Source: Lactobacillus panisapium
GTDB taxonomy: Bacteria > Bacillota > Bacilli > Lactobacillales > Lactobacillaceae
DNA: 64,000 bases
Reading direction: 5' to 3'
Assembly: GCF_019469265.1 (NCBI RefSeq)
Contig: NZ_CP048268.1
Span: 1,271,501 to 1,335,500 of the forward strand
The stretch's first letter is position 1, and each line of letters opens with the position of its first letter. The notes under the pieces are model-generated. The model worked only from the letters and a program-made list of their open reading frames with translations, was not told the origin of the DNA and did not search any database. The translations under genes and the position numbers were made by a program. Positions 38,776 through 48,552 of this stretch are shown here, in pieces.

Positions 38776-39639
38776 TTAATTTAAATAGAAAGTTTCACTT
38801 TTAATTTGAAAACCTGCGTTTTGGTAGGCATGAATTGCCGCTTGATTGTCCGGTTCCACATCAAGAACAAACTTTTTCATACCTTTTTCTTGTCTTATTG
38901 CCATCATTTTTTTAATAAAAAACGTGGCATAGCCGTGACCGCAAAAGTCCTTAGCAACAAACAGACCAAAGAAATAATCAGATGAGCCAGGATCAATAGC
39001 GCAGTAGCCAACAATCTTGCTATGATCAGTTAATACAAAATTGATTTTTTCTTTATCTTTAAAGCCTTCAGTAACATATTTCGTTGACGATTCAATGCTT
39101 TCAGCAAATGCTTCGCTATATAAGTCAACAACCGTTTTGATATCACTTTTGGTCATTTCACGAACTGCCAAAACTTGATTGAACATATCTTCTTTATCGA
39201 TTGACTTTGGATTGGTAGTTTCCATGTGGTAATCATGATCATCAATTTTTAAGTTCGTATTCTTTAAAAAATCCGGATTATTATCAATAAATGGTTTTTC
39301 AGAAACAAAACAATAATCAAAATAACCATATTTATTCATGATTTTTTCTGCCCGCTTTATCATTTCCCTTGCAATACCTTGCCGGCGATATCTAGGACAG
39401 ACTTCCACGTGCACTTCAACTTCGTCAGTGGGCTTTTCATCAGCATATAACATTGTCAATCCAACCATCTTGCCATTATCAAGCGCATAGACAAATGTTG
39501 GCATGTCGGGAAAATAATTATATTGGTTACTTAAATAAATTTCATTATATGTGCTGTCTTCTGCACGTACACTGGCGGTTAGCTTTTGGGCAAGTAAAAT
39601 TTCAGCTTCATTAAGAGTTACCTTTTCAAAGTATTTCAT
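38776..39639 (-). CDS. Tandem GNAT N-acetyltransferase
   Basis: The 287-residue protein appears to hold two GNAT domains. The first has the acetyl-CoA loop RRQGIAREMIKRAEKIM near residue 87. The second, after about residue 150, has GLFVAKDFCGHGYATFFIKKM near 228 and ends with the typical VEPDNQAAIHAYQNAGF. Double GNAT proteins exist in lactobacilli, but substrates are unknown. It overlaps the recN stop by four bases, so it is the last gene of the folD-recN operon. Confidence 0.85.
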   Translation of the reverse strand: MKYFEKVTLNEAEILLAQKLTASVRAEDSTYNEIYLSNQYNYFPDMPTFVYALDNGKMVGLTMLYADEKPTDEVEVHVEVCPRYRRQGIAREMIKRAEKIMNKYGYFDYCFVSEKPFIDNNPDFLKNTNLKIDDHDYHMETTNPKSIDKEDMFNQVLAVREMTKSDIKTVVDLYSEAFAESIESSTKYVTEGFKDKEKINFVLTDHSKIVGYCAIDPGSSDYFFGLFVAKDFCGHGYATFFIKKMMAIRQEKGMKKFVLDVEPDNQAAIHAYQNAGFQIKSETFYLN

Positions 39640-41321
39640 TTTTTCTTTTTAAAACTCCTCATTAGGTCTTTCGCATTTTGCTTCGCCGCTTGGGTAACAT
39701 CGCTTCCAGCCATCATTTCCGCAATTGCAGTTACAGTTTCTTCTTGTGTCAGTGGCCCAATTTGCGTATAAGTTGCGCCATCCTTAACTTGTTTAGCTAC
39801 CAGATATTTTTGGTCACTAGCGGCCGCTACTTGCGGGGAGTGCGTAATCGCAATCACTTGCTTGTGTTCACCAATTGAATGCAATTTTTCACCAATAGCA
39901 GCCGAAACCCGACCAGAAACACCCGTATCAATTTCGTCAAATATCATTGTGCCTACAGGTTCTACACGGCTAAAAATAGCTTTAAGTGCTAAGATCAAAC
40001 GTGATTGTTCACCACCAGAAACTATTTTAACTAACGGTAACAAATCTTCTCCGGGATTAGGTGCAATTAAAAAGACAACTTCATCCGTTCCCTTTTTAGT
40101 AAAAGTCTTAGTTGATGAAATAGCAATTGCAAACCGCGCTTTAGCCATATATAGGTCTGCTAATTCCTGCTTTATCTTTTCTTCAAGTGAACGGGCCACC
40201 TTTTCACGAGCTTGGTGCAATTTATCAGCTCTTTCGGTCAATTTTTGCTCTATTGCAGTAACACTTTTTTGCAGCTTTTCTTCGTCTAAACCGCCCGTTT
40301 GATATTGACCTAATTCTTTTTTGACTTTTTCATAAAAAGCAAAAACATCTTGTAAACTCGGTCCGTATTTTTTCTTCAATGAATTAAGCAAGTCCAACCG
40401 ATTGGTTACGTACTGGAATCTTTCTTCATCAAAGTCCATTTCATCCAAGACATTTGAAAGCTCACTGCGGGCATCACTCAATGCATAAACACCATCGTCA
40501 ATCGTCTTAGCAATGTCTTTAAATTTACTGCCATACGTAGTCAAATCATTAGCTGCTTGCTGTGCGTTGCCAACTAAGGTTTCAATCCCATGTTCTTCAT
40601 CATCATAAAGCTGCATCAAATAATTAGCAGTATCGACAATTTTTTGATAATTGTTAAGCTCGTTATATTCTTCTTCCAGCTGTTCGTCTTCGTTAGGATC
40701 AGTCAAATTTGCTGAAGATAACTCCTCATTTTGAAAGGTTAAGATATCCTGCTTTTGGGCTAGTTCTTGTGCATCACTTTTTAAGTGGTTTAACCGGTCC
40801 GTTAATTTTTGCCAAGTTACAAACTCATCTTGATACTGCTTTAGCTGGTCTTTAAATTCATCCGAAGCATAATTATCGACTAAATCAATTTGACGATCCT
40901 GGTCCATTAGAATTTGTTGATCATTTTGACCATGAATATCAACAAGGTAGTTACCAAGCTCACGTAACACGTTAATGGTCGTCAACTGTCCGTTAATTCG
41001 AACAACATTTCTGCCCTTAACTGCTAACTCACGACTAATAACCAGTTGACCATCTGAATCAGGTAAACCGTATTTTTCACATAAATTGGTTATTTTTTGA
41101 GAGTCTTCCCCAATTTCAAAAAGACCGGTTACTACAGCCTTTTTTTCACCGCTTCGAACCATTTCTTTTTGCCCACGGCCACCCATTAGCAATGAAACAG
41201 CATCAATAATAATTGATTTACCTGCACCAGTTTCACCAATTAAAACCGTCATGTGTTCTTGAAAACGAACTTTTAACGCTTTAATAATAGCAAAATTCTT
41301 AATATCCAGCTCAACTAACAT
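39636..41321 (-). CDS. recN: DNA repair protein RecN
   Basis: This SMC-like ATPase acts in double-strand-break repair. The 561-residue protein has Walker A GETGAGKSIIIDA at 30-42, two coiled-coil arms, then VSGGEQSRLILALK and FDEIDTGVSGRVSAAIG, the RecN form of Walker B. The ATG follows TAGGAG. In many Firmicutes argR lies between tlyA and recN; here recN follows tlyA directly. Confidence 0.96.
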   Translation of the reverse strand: MLVELDIKNFAIIKALKVRFQEHMTVLIGETGAGKSIIIDAVSLLMGGRGQKEMVRSGEKKAVVTGLFEIGEDSQKITNLCEKYGLPDSDGQLVISRELAVKGRNVVRINGQLTTINVLRELGNYLVDIHGQNDQQILMDQDRQIDLVDNYASDEFKDQLKQYQDEFVTWQKLTDRLNHLKSDAQELAQKQDILTFQNEELSSANLTDPNEDEQLEEEYNELNNYQKIVDTANYLMQLYDDEEHGIETLVGNAQQAANDLTTYGSKFKDIAKTIDDGVYALSDARSELSNVLDEMDFDEERFQYVTNRLDLLNSLKKKYGPSLQDVFAFYEKVKKELGQYQTGGLDEEKLQKSVTAIEQKLTERADKLHQAREKVARSLEEKIKQELADLYMAKARFAIAISSTKTFTKKGTDEVVFLIAPNPGEDLLPLVKIVSGGEQSRLILALKAIFSRVEPVGTMIFDEIDTGVSGRVSAAIGEKLHSIGEHKQVIAITHSPQVAAASDQKYLVAKQVKDGATYTQIGPLTQEETVTAIAEMMAGSDVTQAAKQNAKDLMRSFKKKK

Positions 41322-41330
41322 TGTCTTCTC

Positions 41331-42143
41331 CTACAATTCAGAAATTGCCCGTCTAACAACGTCTTCAGGTGTTTGCGTCCACAAGCACTTGCCACCATTT
41401 GCCTCGTTTTTTTGCAAATGAATCAGAAATTCGATATTTCCCTTACCACCTTTGATGGGGGAATAATCAACATCTAAAACATTAAAACCAATCTCACGTG
41501 CTTTTGCCACTGTGTGTTCAATAACAGCGCAGTGCACAGCATGATCATGGACAATGCCATGCTTACCAACGTTTTCGGGACCCGCTTCAAATTGCGGCTT
41601 AATCAAGCAAACAGCATCACAGCCATTTTGTAGAATCTGATACATTGGGGGCATGATTAAATCCAGCGAGATAAAGGATACATCAGTCATCGCAAAGTCA
41701 GGCAACCCAAGAGTAAAATCTTCTGGTTTACTATAACGGAAATTTTGCTTTTCCATTACAACCACACGTTGATCATCCCGTAATTGCCAGGCAAGCTGAT
41801 TATAACCAACATCAAGTGCATACACTAGTTTGGCATGATTCTTTAACGCCACATCGGTAAAGCCACCAGTTGAAGCGCCAATATCCAAACATATTTTATC
41901 AGTTAGATCAATCTTGAAAGATTTTAGTGCTTTTTCGAGCTTAAAACCACCACGGGATACGTATTTTTTACCAGAATCTTTAAGGTAAAATTTTTCATCG
42001 ATAGGAAAACTAGTCCCACTCTTATCAATTCGTTGGTGATTATGATCTGAAACTAGGCCAGCCATGATTGCACGCTGTGCCTGATTTCGTGAATGAAAAA
42101 GTCCCTGCTTGGTCAGTAAAATATCTGCTCTCTCTTTTGTCAT
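41331..42143 (-). CDS. TlyA-family rRNA 2'-O-methyltransferase (YqxC)
   Basis: The 270-residue protein has an N-terminal S4 RNA-binding domain (ERADILLTKQGLFHSRNQAQ). An FtsJ-like methyltransferase domain follows, with SAM site LDIGASTGGFTDVAL and the catalytic Lys/Asp/Lys positions in SRGGFKLEKAL, MTDVSFISLD and LIKPQFEAG. In mycobacteria TlyA methylates 16S and 23S rRNA; Firmicutes members are less studied. It starts next to the ispA stop. Confidence 0.9.
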   Translation of the reverse strand: MTKERADILLTKQGLFHSRNQAQRAIMAGLVSDHNHQRIDKSGTSFPIDEKFYLKDSGKKYVSRGGFKLEKALKSFKIDLTDKICLDIGASTGGFTDVALKNHAKLVYALDVGYNQLAWQLRDDQRVVVMEKQNFRYSKPEDFTLGLPDFAMTDVSFISLDLIMPPMYQILQNGCDAVCLIKPQFEAGPENVGKHGIVHDHAVHCAVIEHTVAKAREIGFNVLDVDYSPIKGGKGNIEFLIHLQKNEANGGKCLWTQTPEDVVRRAISEL

Positions 42144-43010
42144 TTAAAGCACCTTTTGGTATAAATCAAGAAAACCAGCTAAAATTAGGCCATTTAATCC
42201 AACCAATGTTGACTTGGCATGAATGGTTAAACGTAATAATTCTTGGCGACTTTTTTCAACTCCTAAAACTGTCAAAGTGTTATTTTTGCCACTTTCTTGA
42301 TCTTTATGAGTCTTTTTACCTGCTTCTTGACTTGTTTCAGTAATATCTACCAGGTCATCATAAATTTGATATGAGCGACCAAAATCTTTTGCAAAGGCCA
42401 GTAATTTGGCTTTGCTTTGCTCATCAGCTTCAGCGTAGACAGCGCCCATTTCAACACAAGCTTCGATTAAGCATCCGGTCTTAAGCCATTCCATCCGATC
42501 AATCAGTTTTTCATTATCAGCAACAGCTTGGTTATTAGTTGAGTCAATATCCAAATATTGACCACCAACCATGCCATTAGCGCCAATTGCAGCGGTAATA
42601 ATTTTAACTAATGCAATTGAATTACTTCCTTCAGCAATCCACTGAATGCCCAAAGGTAGCAGTGCATCCCCAGCTAAGATAGCTTCAGCTTCACCCCATT
42701 TGCGGTGACTAGTAAGCATGCCACGACGATAATCGTCATTATCCATGGCTGGAAGATCGTCATGAATTAATGAGTATGTATGAATTAATTCAATTCCACA
42801 ACTGATCTGTATCTCCTTTGGTCCGATTTCTTTACCTAAGGAATTAATTGTTGCCAGAAAAAGCAGTGGCCGTAATCTCTTTCCACCAGCCATTACCGAA
42901 TAAGACATAATTTGACTAATTTGCTTGTCATCAATATCTTCTTTTAAATGGGTAGCTAAATACTCATCGATGACACTTGTCCATTTGTTCTTAAATTCTG
43001 TAAAGTTCAT
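42144..43010 (-). CDS. ispA: Farnesyl/geranyl diphosphate synthase (IspA type)
   Basis: It condenses isopentenyl diphosphate into C15 chains that feed undecaprenyl phosphate. The 288-residue protein has the first Asp-rich motif LIHDDLPAMDNDDYRRG near 85-100 and the second YQIYDDLVDITE near 225. It is part of xseA-xseB-ispA-tlyA, an order widely kept in Firmicutes. Confidence 0.95.
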   Translation of the reverse strand: MNFTEFKNKWTSVIDEYLATHLKEDIDDKQISQIMSYSVMAGGKRLRPLLFLATINSLGKEIGPKEIQISCGIELIHTYSLIHDDLPAMDNDDYRRGMLTSHRKWGEAEAILAGDALLPLGIQWIAEGSNSIALVKIITAAIGANGMVGGQYLDIDSTNNQAVADNEKLIDRMEWLKTGCLIEACVEMGAVYAEADEQSKAKLLAFAKDFGRSYQIYDDLVDITETSQEAGKKTHKDQESGKNNTLTVLGVEKSRQELLRLTIHAKSTLVGLNGLILAGFLDLYQKVL

Positions 43011-43015
43011 TTTTA

Positions 43016-43258
43016 TTATTCTTCCGGTGCTGCAGCATTATTAGGGTCAAGTTTATGCTCTGTGCCATCACTATCAATTAACTTAGCGACAGTTTCTTCC
43101 GCCTCAGTCAAGCGCTTATTTAAATCACGACTTAACTTAACGCCAGCTTGAAATTCATCAAGAGCGTCTTCCAAAGGAACATTACCATTTTCAAGGTTAT
43201 TGACAATTTTTTGTAATTGCGTCAGTTCTTCTTCAAAATTATTTTTCTTGGTTGTCAT
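43016..43258 (-). CDS. xseB: Exodeoxyribonuclease VII small subunit
   Basis: This partner of XseA has 80 residues from the ATG at 43258. It has the family pattern NNFEEELTQLQKIVNNLENG, then VPLEDALDEFQAGVKL. The ATG at 43264 would be only two bases from AGGAG, so the second ATG (eight bases) is preferred. It overlaps xseA by about 20 bases. Confidence 0.94.
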   Translation of the reverse strand: MTTKKNNFEEELTQLQKIVNNLENGNVPLEDALDEFQAGVKLSRDLNKRLTEAEETVAKLIDSDGTEHKLDPNNAAAPEE

Positions 43259-44606
43259 TGTCATTTCTCCTAGTTGTTTTTACAATTGCTTTTGCTTGGC
43301 CATCTTTAAAATGAAGATTCACTTCATCTTTTACATTGACTTGTTCAATTGAACCCACAGTTTTGGCTGCAGTGTCAGTTACATACACATAACCACGCTC
43401 AAGTGTTTTAAGTGGGCTGTAATCATCAAGTTGTTGCCCGAGTTGAGCAAGCTGATGCCGTTTTTCGCGTAACAAGTTGCGCATATTAGCATTTAATTTT
43501 TGATAGTAAAAATTCTCTTGCTGTAATATCTGCTCAATTCTTTTAGCCGGATTCTGCGCAAATAATTTTTGGGTACTTAATTGATAGCTTTGCCTATTTC
43601 TCTCAAGCAGATGTGTCATATTACGTTGAAGTCGATCACGTAAAAGATCCAAAGTTTGTGCTTGTTCATCGTACAATCTAGCCGGTTCGCGCATAATAAC
43701 AGAATGATTGATCCGATTCAAAGCATCGCGCCGAACACGAATAACATTTTGCATACTAGAAAGCATACTACTTTGCAACTGATGAATATTGGCTAATTCA
43801 TCGGTTAAATTAGGTGTTGCATATTCTGCAGCTGCAGTTGGAGTGGCAGCACGTGCATCAGCTACAAGATCACAGAGAGTTGTATCAGTTTCGTGACCAA
43901 CTGAAGAAATAACTGGCATTTTCATGTCGTAAACTTGCCTAACGACGGCTTCTTCGTTAAAAGGCCAGAGATCCTCTAAGGAACCACCACCCCGACCAAT
44001 TATCATGACATCATATTTATCACCATAATTAGCGATTTGCTTCATTGCGCTTACTAAGGAATCTGCTGCTCGGTCACCCTGTACCTGTGCAGGAAACAGA
44101 TCCACTTGTGCATGAGGAAAGCGGCGATTAGCAGTTACTAAGATATCATGAATAACTGCACCAGAGGCACTAGTAACAACAGCAATATGATCAGGAAACC
44201 GTGGGAGCGGTCGCTTATGCTCTTGAGCAAATAAACCTTCCTGGGCTAATTTCTTTTGCAATTGCTGCAACTGCTCATACAAAGCCCCTAGTCCAGCTGG
44301 TTCCATTGCTTCAGCATAGAACTGATATGTCCCTTGAGGGCCATAAACATTGACATACCCAGTGATATAAACTTTCATTCCCTCTTCAGGCTTAAACTTC
44401 ACCTTATCAAAATAAGAACGAAACATAACAACATTGATTTTTGATTTTTCATCTTTTAAAGAAAAATATTGGTGTGAATTCCGTCTGTAACGAAAGTTAG
44501 AAAGTTCACCTTGAAGAAAAACCTTATGCAAATACGGATCATTTTTAAACTTTTGCGTAATGTAATAATTTAAATCCGTAACGGTAAGATATTTGCTATC
44601 TTCCAT
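43239..44606 (-). CDS. xseA: Exodeoxyribonuclease VII large subunit
   Basis: This is the catalytic subunit of the single-strand exonuclease. The 455-residue protein has an N-terminal OB fold (VFLQGELSNFRYRRNSHQYF), the catalytic core VVTSASGAVIHDI, IGRGGGSLEDLWPFNEE and SVGHETDTTLCDLVAD, and a long coiled coil. The start overlaps folD by 11 bases. Confidence 0.97.
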   Translation of the reverse strand: MEDSKYLTVTDLNYYITQKFKNDPYLHKVFLQGELSNFRYRRNSHQYFSLKDEKSKINVVMFRSYFDKVKFKPEEGMKVYITGYVNVYGPQGTYQFYAEAMEPAGLGALYEQLQQLQKKLAQEGLFAQEHKRPLPRFPDHIAVVTSASGAVIHDILVTANRRFPHAQVDLFPAQVQGDRAADSLVSAMKQIANYGDKYDVMIIGRGGGSLEDLWPFNEEAVVRQVYDMKMPVISSVGHETDTTLCDLVADARAATPTAAAEYATPNLTDELANIHQLQSSMLSSMQNVIRVRRDALNRINHSVIMREPARLYDEQAQTLDLLRDRLQRNMTHLLERNRQSYQLSTQKLFAQNPAKRIEQILQQENFYYQKLNANMRNLLREKRHQLAQLGQQLDDYSPLKTLERGYVYVTDTAAKTVGSIEQVNVKDEVNLHFKDGQAKAIVKTTRRNDNDNQEK

Positions 44607-45444
44607 TTTTCCTCCTTGTCAATGCGACTACCTGTTCCATTAATGATTCAACGGTCAATGGTCCGATTCCACCTGGGACCGGTGTAATGTATTTTGCTTT
44701 TGGCAAAACCCCTGCAAAATCAACATCACCAATTGTTTTTCCATTTTGCCGGTTGATGCCAACATCGATTACGACGGCATCATCTTTTACCATATCTGCT
44801 GTAATCAGACCTGCTTGACCAGCGGCAGAAACTAAAATATCAGCTTTTCTGGTGTATTCATCAAGATGTTTCGTTTTCGTATGTAAAATTGATACTGTGG
44901 CATCACGCTCAAGCATTAATGCAGCAAGTGGCTTACCAACAATACTACTACGGCCAATAATTACAACATTTTGTCCACGCAGATCAATCTGATAGTAATC
45001 AAGTAAAGCCAAAATTCCGTGAGCAGTTGCCGGTTCAACAAAATGATCTCCCCGCCATAGACGGCCGACATTACTTGGTGTGAGACAATCAACATCTTTA
45101 CTTGGACTGATGTGCTCTAATGCTTCATTAAGATTAATTTGATCTGGAACAGGTAACTGAATCATGATTCCGCAAACTTTTTCATCTTGATTTAAGCGAT
45201 CAATTAAAGTTAATAAGTTATTCTGGGTTTCATTTTGTGCAAGTTGATACACTTGTTGCTCAATTCCAACTTCCGCAGCCCTTTTTTTCTTGGTTTTCAA
45301 GTAAAGCTGACTACTGGGATCATCACCAATATTAATTACACAAAAAAGAGGATTTAGCCCGCGTTTTTTTAAATCCTTTACTTTTTCTTTAAGTTTACCA
45401 GCACGTTTTTGCGCCAGCAACTTTCCATCCAGCAATTGTCCCAC
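44596..45444 (-). CDS. folD: Methylenetetrahydrofolate dehydrogenase/cyclohydrolase FolD
   Basis: It interconverts 5,10-methylene- and 10-formyl-THF and supplies formyl groups, for example to Fmt. The 282-residue protein has YLKTKKKRAAEVGI (catalytic Lys), QLPVPDQINLNEALEHISP, IIGRSSIVGKPLAALML (NADP site) and PVPGGIGPLTVESLM. The start is GTG with AAGGAA six bases upstream. It opens the folD-xseAB-ispA-tlyA-recN-GNAT operon. Confidence 0.96.
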   Translation of the reverse strand: MGQLLDGKLLAQKRAGKLKEKVKDLKKRGLNPLFCVINIGDDPSSQLYLKTKKKRAAEVGIEQQVYQLAQNETQNNLLTLIDRLNQDEKVCGIMIQLPVPDQINLNEALEHISPSKDVDCLTPSNVGRLWRGDHFVEPATAHGILALLDYYQIDLRGQNVVIIGRSSIVGKPLAALMLERDATVSILHTKTKHLDEYTRKADILVSAAGQAGLITADMVKDDAVVIDVGINRQNGKTIGDVDFAGVLPKAKYITPVPGGIGPLTVESLMEQVVALTRRKNGR

Positions 45445-45460
45445 TACAAATTCCTTTTCT

Positions 45461-45490
45461 AAAAAAATAGCCGGCCTCTAGCCGACTATT
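45461..45490 (-). terminator. Rho-independent terminator after nusB
   Basis: AATAGCCGGC and GCCGACTATT pair with one mismatch and a five-base loop, and seven T residues follow on the minus strand. It divides nusB from folD. Confidence 0.87.
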
Positions 45491-45492
45491 AG

Positions 45493-45891
45493 TTATTTTT
45501 TGATAAAGTTTGCCAAAATACCGTTAATAAATGGCTTTGTTTTAGGATCGGCAAATTCATCACATAAGTTTAAAGCTTCATTTACTGCCGCTTTAGGCTC
45601 TATTTCATCACTGTACTTAATCTCGTATAAACTAACTTCCAAAATTGCAAGTGAAATTTGGTTAATTCGGTCAATTCGCCAATTTTTCTTTAAGTAAGCA
45701 GCAAGTTGGCCTTTTAATTCATCCCGCTTTTCAATTACGCCTTCAATAATAGTTTTTGAATAAGCAGAAAGTTCTTTCAGATCAAGCATCGCAACAGTTT
45801 TAGCTTCAACTTCGGCAGGAGTATATTTAGGCTCTTGATTAGCTAAATATACTGCTTGCATTGCAACTCTACGACTCTTGTGTTGATTCAT
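45493..45891 (-). CDS. nusB: Transcription antitermination factor NusB
   Basis: NusB works with NusE on rRNA boxA antitermination. From the ATG at 45891 it has 132 residues, begins MNQHKSRRVAMQAVYLA and includes ISLAILEVSLYEI and PKAAVNEALNLCDEFAD. A longer frame would start deep inside the preceding gene; AAGGGT supports the chosen start. It overlaps that gene by 23 bases. Confidence 0.95.
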   Translation of the reverse strand: MNQHKSRRVAMQAVYLANQEPKYTPAEVEAKTVAMLDLKELSAYSKTIIEGVIEKRDELKGQLAAYLKKNWRIDRINQISLAILEVSLYEIKYSDEIEPKAAVNEALNLCDEFADPKTKPFINGILANFIKK

Positions 45892-46324
45892 TTTTACCCT
45901 TTTCATCAATGTCAGAGAACAGTTGAGAAGTTCCACTATCATCCTGTTCTTCTTCTGGAAATACCAAGCCGATAACATGAACGTTAATTTCTTTAAGGGT
46001 TAAATCAGTCATTTGAAGAACCTGACTCTTTAACGACTTTTGAAGCTCCTTGGCAATTTTAGGTACGTTACAACCAGCTTCAAAGCTAACATAAACATCA
46101 GCAATCAAATCGCCCTCATCATTGACTCTGATTTCGATCCCACGGCGACGATCTTCACGACCTAAAACCCAGTTAATCCCAGATCTAACGTTACCATGCA
46201 TTTCGGCAACACCGTCAACTTTTTCGGCAGCAATGCCCATGATAACTTCGAGAACACTAGGATCAATTTCGATTTCTTCACCGTTATTTTTATCATTTAA
46301 GACAATTTTTGAACTATCTGCCAT
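45869..46324 (-). CDS. Asp23/Gls24 family protein (YqhY type)
   Basis: The 151-residue protein shows the Asp23 core (IDPSVLEVIMGIAAEKVDGV, DVYVSFEAGCNVPKI). It has an acidic, Ser-rich C-terminal tail. In Bacillus the homologue YqhY lies between accC and nusB and has been linked with control of fatty-acid synthesis; here it lies between efp and nusB. Exact function is unknown. Confidence 0.9.
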   Translation of the reverse strand: MADSSKIVLNDKNNGEEIEIDPSVLEVIMGIAAEKVDGVAEMHGNVRSGINWVLGREDRRRGIEIRVNDEGDLIADVYVSFEAGCNVPKIAKELQKSLKSQVLQMTDLTLKEINVHVIGLVFPEEEQDDSGTSQLFSDIDEKGKNESTQES

Positions 46325-46348
46325 TTTGTTTTACCTCAAAAAAACTAC

Positions 46349-46918
46349 TTATTTGTTTGCACGAGATACGTAACTACCATCGACTGTATTGATAACTAAA
46401 ACGTCACCTTCATTAATAAAGAATGGGACATTTACAACAAGGCCAGTTTCCATTGTAGCAGGCTTACCACCACCAGAAGAGGTGTCGCCTTTAATGTTCG
46501 GCTCAGTCTTTGCAACCGTCAATTCAACGGTGTTTGGCAATTGGATTCCTAAAGTTTTGCCTTCATGCATAATGACACTGACATCCATATTTTCTTTTAA
46601 ATATTTTGCTTCGTCAGTAATTTGATCATTCGGAATAGCCAACTGATCATAAGTTGTCGTATCCATGAAAACATAGCTTGAACCATCATTGTACAGGTAT
46701 TGCATTCCCTTAGTTTCAATTTCTGCAGTTTCAACTTTTGCAGTTGACCGGAATGTATATTCCTGAACAGCACCGGTATTCAAACTCTTAAGCTTTGAAC
46801 GAACGAAAGCACTACCCTTACCAGGTTTAACATGTTGAAATTCAACAATCCGCCATAAGTCGTTATTATACTTAATGGTTAGGCCATTCTTAAATTCGTT
46901 AACTGAAATCATTGTCAT
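46349..46918 (-). CDS. efp: Elongation factor P
   Basis: EF-P relieves ribosome stalling at polyproline. From the ATG at 46918 (GAGG eight bases upstream) it has 189 residues. It starts [14 protein letters not shown] and has the loop [14 protein letters not shown], whose Lys is the modification site in many bacteria, and three beta-barrel domains. A longer in-frame start at 46954 lacks support. It follows the M24 peptidase, as in Bacillus. Confidence 0.96.
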   Translation of the reverse strand: MTMISVNEFKNGLTIKYNNDLWRIVEFQHVKPGKGSAFVRSKLKSLNTGAVQEYTFRSTAKVETAEIETKGMQYLYNDGSSYVFMDTTTYDQLAIPNDQITDEAKYLKENMDVSVIMHEGKTLGIQLPNTVELTVAKTEPNIKGDTSSGGGKPATMETGLVVNVPFFINEGDVLVINTVDGSYVSRANK

Positions 46919-46989
46919 ATTAAGTACCTCATCTCCATAATAATATCTTACCAATTCATGAATGATTTTACTATCAATAATATTTAACT

Positions 46990-48099
46990 TTATAAAGAAA
47001 TTAATTCATCTTTGGGCAAAGTTGATAATGTTTCTGGTGTTTGGTCATGAACAAGGATGTCATCCTCAATGCGAACGCCACCTTTATTAGGCAAATAAAT
47101 TCCTGGTTCTACGGTGTGAACCATATTATTAACTAATTTTTGCTTTCCAAATGGTAGCGCAGGCTGACACAGTTCGTGTATTTCTAAGCCAATGCCATGA
47201 CCGATTCCGTGACCAAAATATTGGCCATATCCTTGCTCATTAATATAATCTCTTGCAGCTTGATCAACATCTTTGCCGTAATTACCAGCTACCGCAGCTG
47301 CTATACCACGTCGTTGAGCTTCATGAACAATTTCATAAATTCGATACATTTCATGGTCAACCTTACCCACTGCAACTGTTCTAGTGATGTCAGCCGCATA
47401 GCCATGGTAAAACGCACCAAAATCAATTACGACCATGTCACCATCTTCGATCATTTTATCACTGGCAACACCATGGGCCCAAGCAGAGCGGACACCAGAC
47501 GCAATAATCGTATCAAAGCTGGGACCATCGCCACCATTGATTTTAAACAGATAATCGAGCTTAGCTCCAATATTGCGTTCAACTGCACCAGGTTTGATTA
47601 AAGGCAGAATACCGTTAAAACTGTCCATCGATACGTCAATTGCATGACGTAAAGCGTCAAGTTCAAGGTCATCTTTAACATTGCGAACTCGTTCTACCAG
47701 TTCTTCGCAAGTCGCAAACTCAATTTGCGGATTCAATTCTTGAAGATGCGCAAATTCAATTGCTGAAACAAATTCGCCTTCAATTAAGACCTTATTTAAA
47801 TTTAGAGCTTTTAGCTGGTTGCTAATTTCTTCATCCTGATTAGCTTTTTTCATAATGACTTTTAATTCGCCAGGAGCTTCGAACTTAATCTGATCAGCAA
47901 AGCGGGAATCAGATAATAAGATTCGGTCGCCTTGGGCGGTTAAAATCAATTGTGCTTCTTCACCAGTAAAATTCGTCAAATAACGGTAATTAGCCTGATT
48001 GAAAATCAAGATTGCATCAGCATTTTGCTCTTTTACTAATTTTGTTACTTCATCAATACGTCTATTTAACAGAGTTAATAATTCGTCTTGCTCAGTCAT
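46990..48099 (-). CDS. pepP: Xaa-Pro peptidase, M24 family (PepP/YqhT type)
   Basis: This metallopeptidase cuts X-Pro bonds. The 369-residue protein has an N-terminal creatinase-like domain and the pita-bread domain with metal ligands in [19 protein letters not shown] (two Asp), [14 protein letters not shown] (His), [10 protein letters not shown] and [10 protein letters not shown] (two Glu). Whether it is an aminopeptidase P or a prolidase cannot be decided from sequence. Confidence 0.92.
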   Translation of the reverse strand: MTEQDELLTLLNRRIDEVTKLVKEQNADAILIFNQANYRYLTNFTGEEAQLILTAQGDRILLSDSRFADQIKFEAPGELKVIMKKANQDEEISNQLKALNLNKVLIEGEFVSAIEFAHLQELNPQIEFATCEELVERVRNVKDDLELDALRHAIDVSMDSFNGILPLIKPGAVERNIGAKLDYLFKINGGDGPSFDTIIASGVRSAWAHGVASDKMIEDGDMVVIDFGAFYHGYAADITRTVAVGKVDHEMYRIYEIVHEAQRRGIAAAVAGNYGKDVDQAARDYINEQGYGQYFGHGIGHGIGLEIHELCQPALPFGKQKLVNNMVHTVEPGIYLPNKGGVRIEDDILVHDQTPETLSTLPKDELISL

Positions 48100-48194
48100 T
48101 GCTAGTACTCCTTACCTAAATACTTGAACTAATTTTACCGCGAAAGCCTGATAGATAACTAGCTAATTAAATTAAATATTATCAATTTAAAAAC

Positions 48195-48227
48195 AGAAAA
48201 AAGACGAGAAGCACATGCTTTTCGTCT
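48195..48227 (-). terminator. Rho-independent terminator after rpmA
   Basis: AAGACGAGAAGCA and TGCTTTTCGTCTT pair with one G-T step, and TTTTTTC follows on the minus strand. Confidence 0.87.
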
Positions 48228-48244
48228 TCTTATTAAGAACTAAA

Positions 48245-48538
48245 TTACTTAGCTTCTTCTTCAACTGGGATAACAGAAACTTGCTTTCTGTATTTATCCT
48301 TACGTTCAAATTTAACTACACCATTTACTAATGCAAATAATGTATCGTCTCCACCTTGACCAACGTTCTTGCCTGGGTGAATCTTAGTACCACGTTGACG
48401 ATAAATAATCGTTCCAGCATGGATAGTTTGACCATCAGCAGCTTTAGCGCCTAAACGACGACCAGCTGAGTCACGACCGTTAGCAGTAGAACCTCCACCC
48501 TTGTGGTGGGCAAATAATTTAAGATTTAAAATATTCAT
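48245..48538 (-). CDS. rpmA: 50S ribosomal protein L27
   Basis: From the ATG at 48538 the protein has 97 residues. It has the Firmicutes-type N-terminal extension [17 protein letters not shown]. In other Firmicutes this is cut just before HHKGG by the Cys protease Prp. The L27 core follows ([29 protein letters not shown]). A GTG four codons earlier would overlap the GAGGTG ribosome site. The prp gene that usually stands between rplU and rpmA is absent. Confidence 0.96.
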   Translation of the reverse strand: MNILNLKLFAHHKGGGSTANGRDSAGRRLGAKAADGQTIHAGTIIYRQRGTKIHPGKNVGQGGDDTLFALVNGVVKFERKDKYRKQVSVIPVEEEAK

Positions 48539-48552
48539 TATCTCTTTCACCT

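Noticed and set aside
39862..40302. Plus-strand open frame of 146 codons
   Set aside because: Lies wholly antisense in recN, has no ribosome site and no motif; a shadow frame.
47197..47601. Plus-strand open frame of 134 codons
   Set aside because: Antisense to pepP, covering its metal-binding motifs; no start context.
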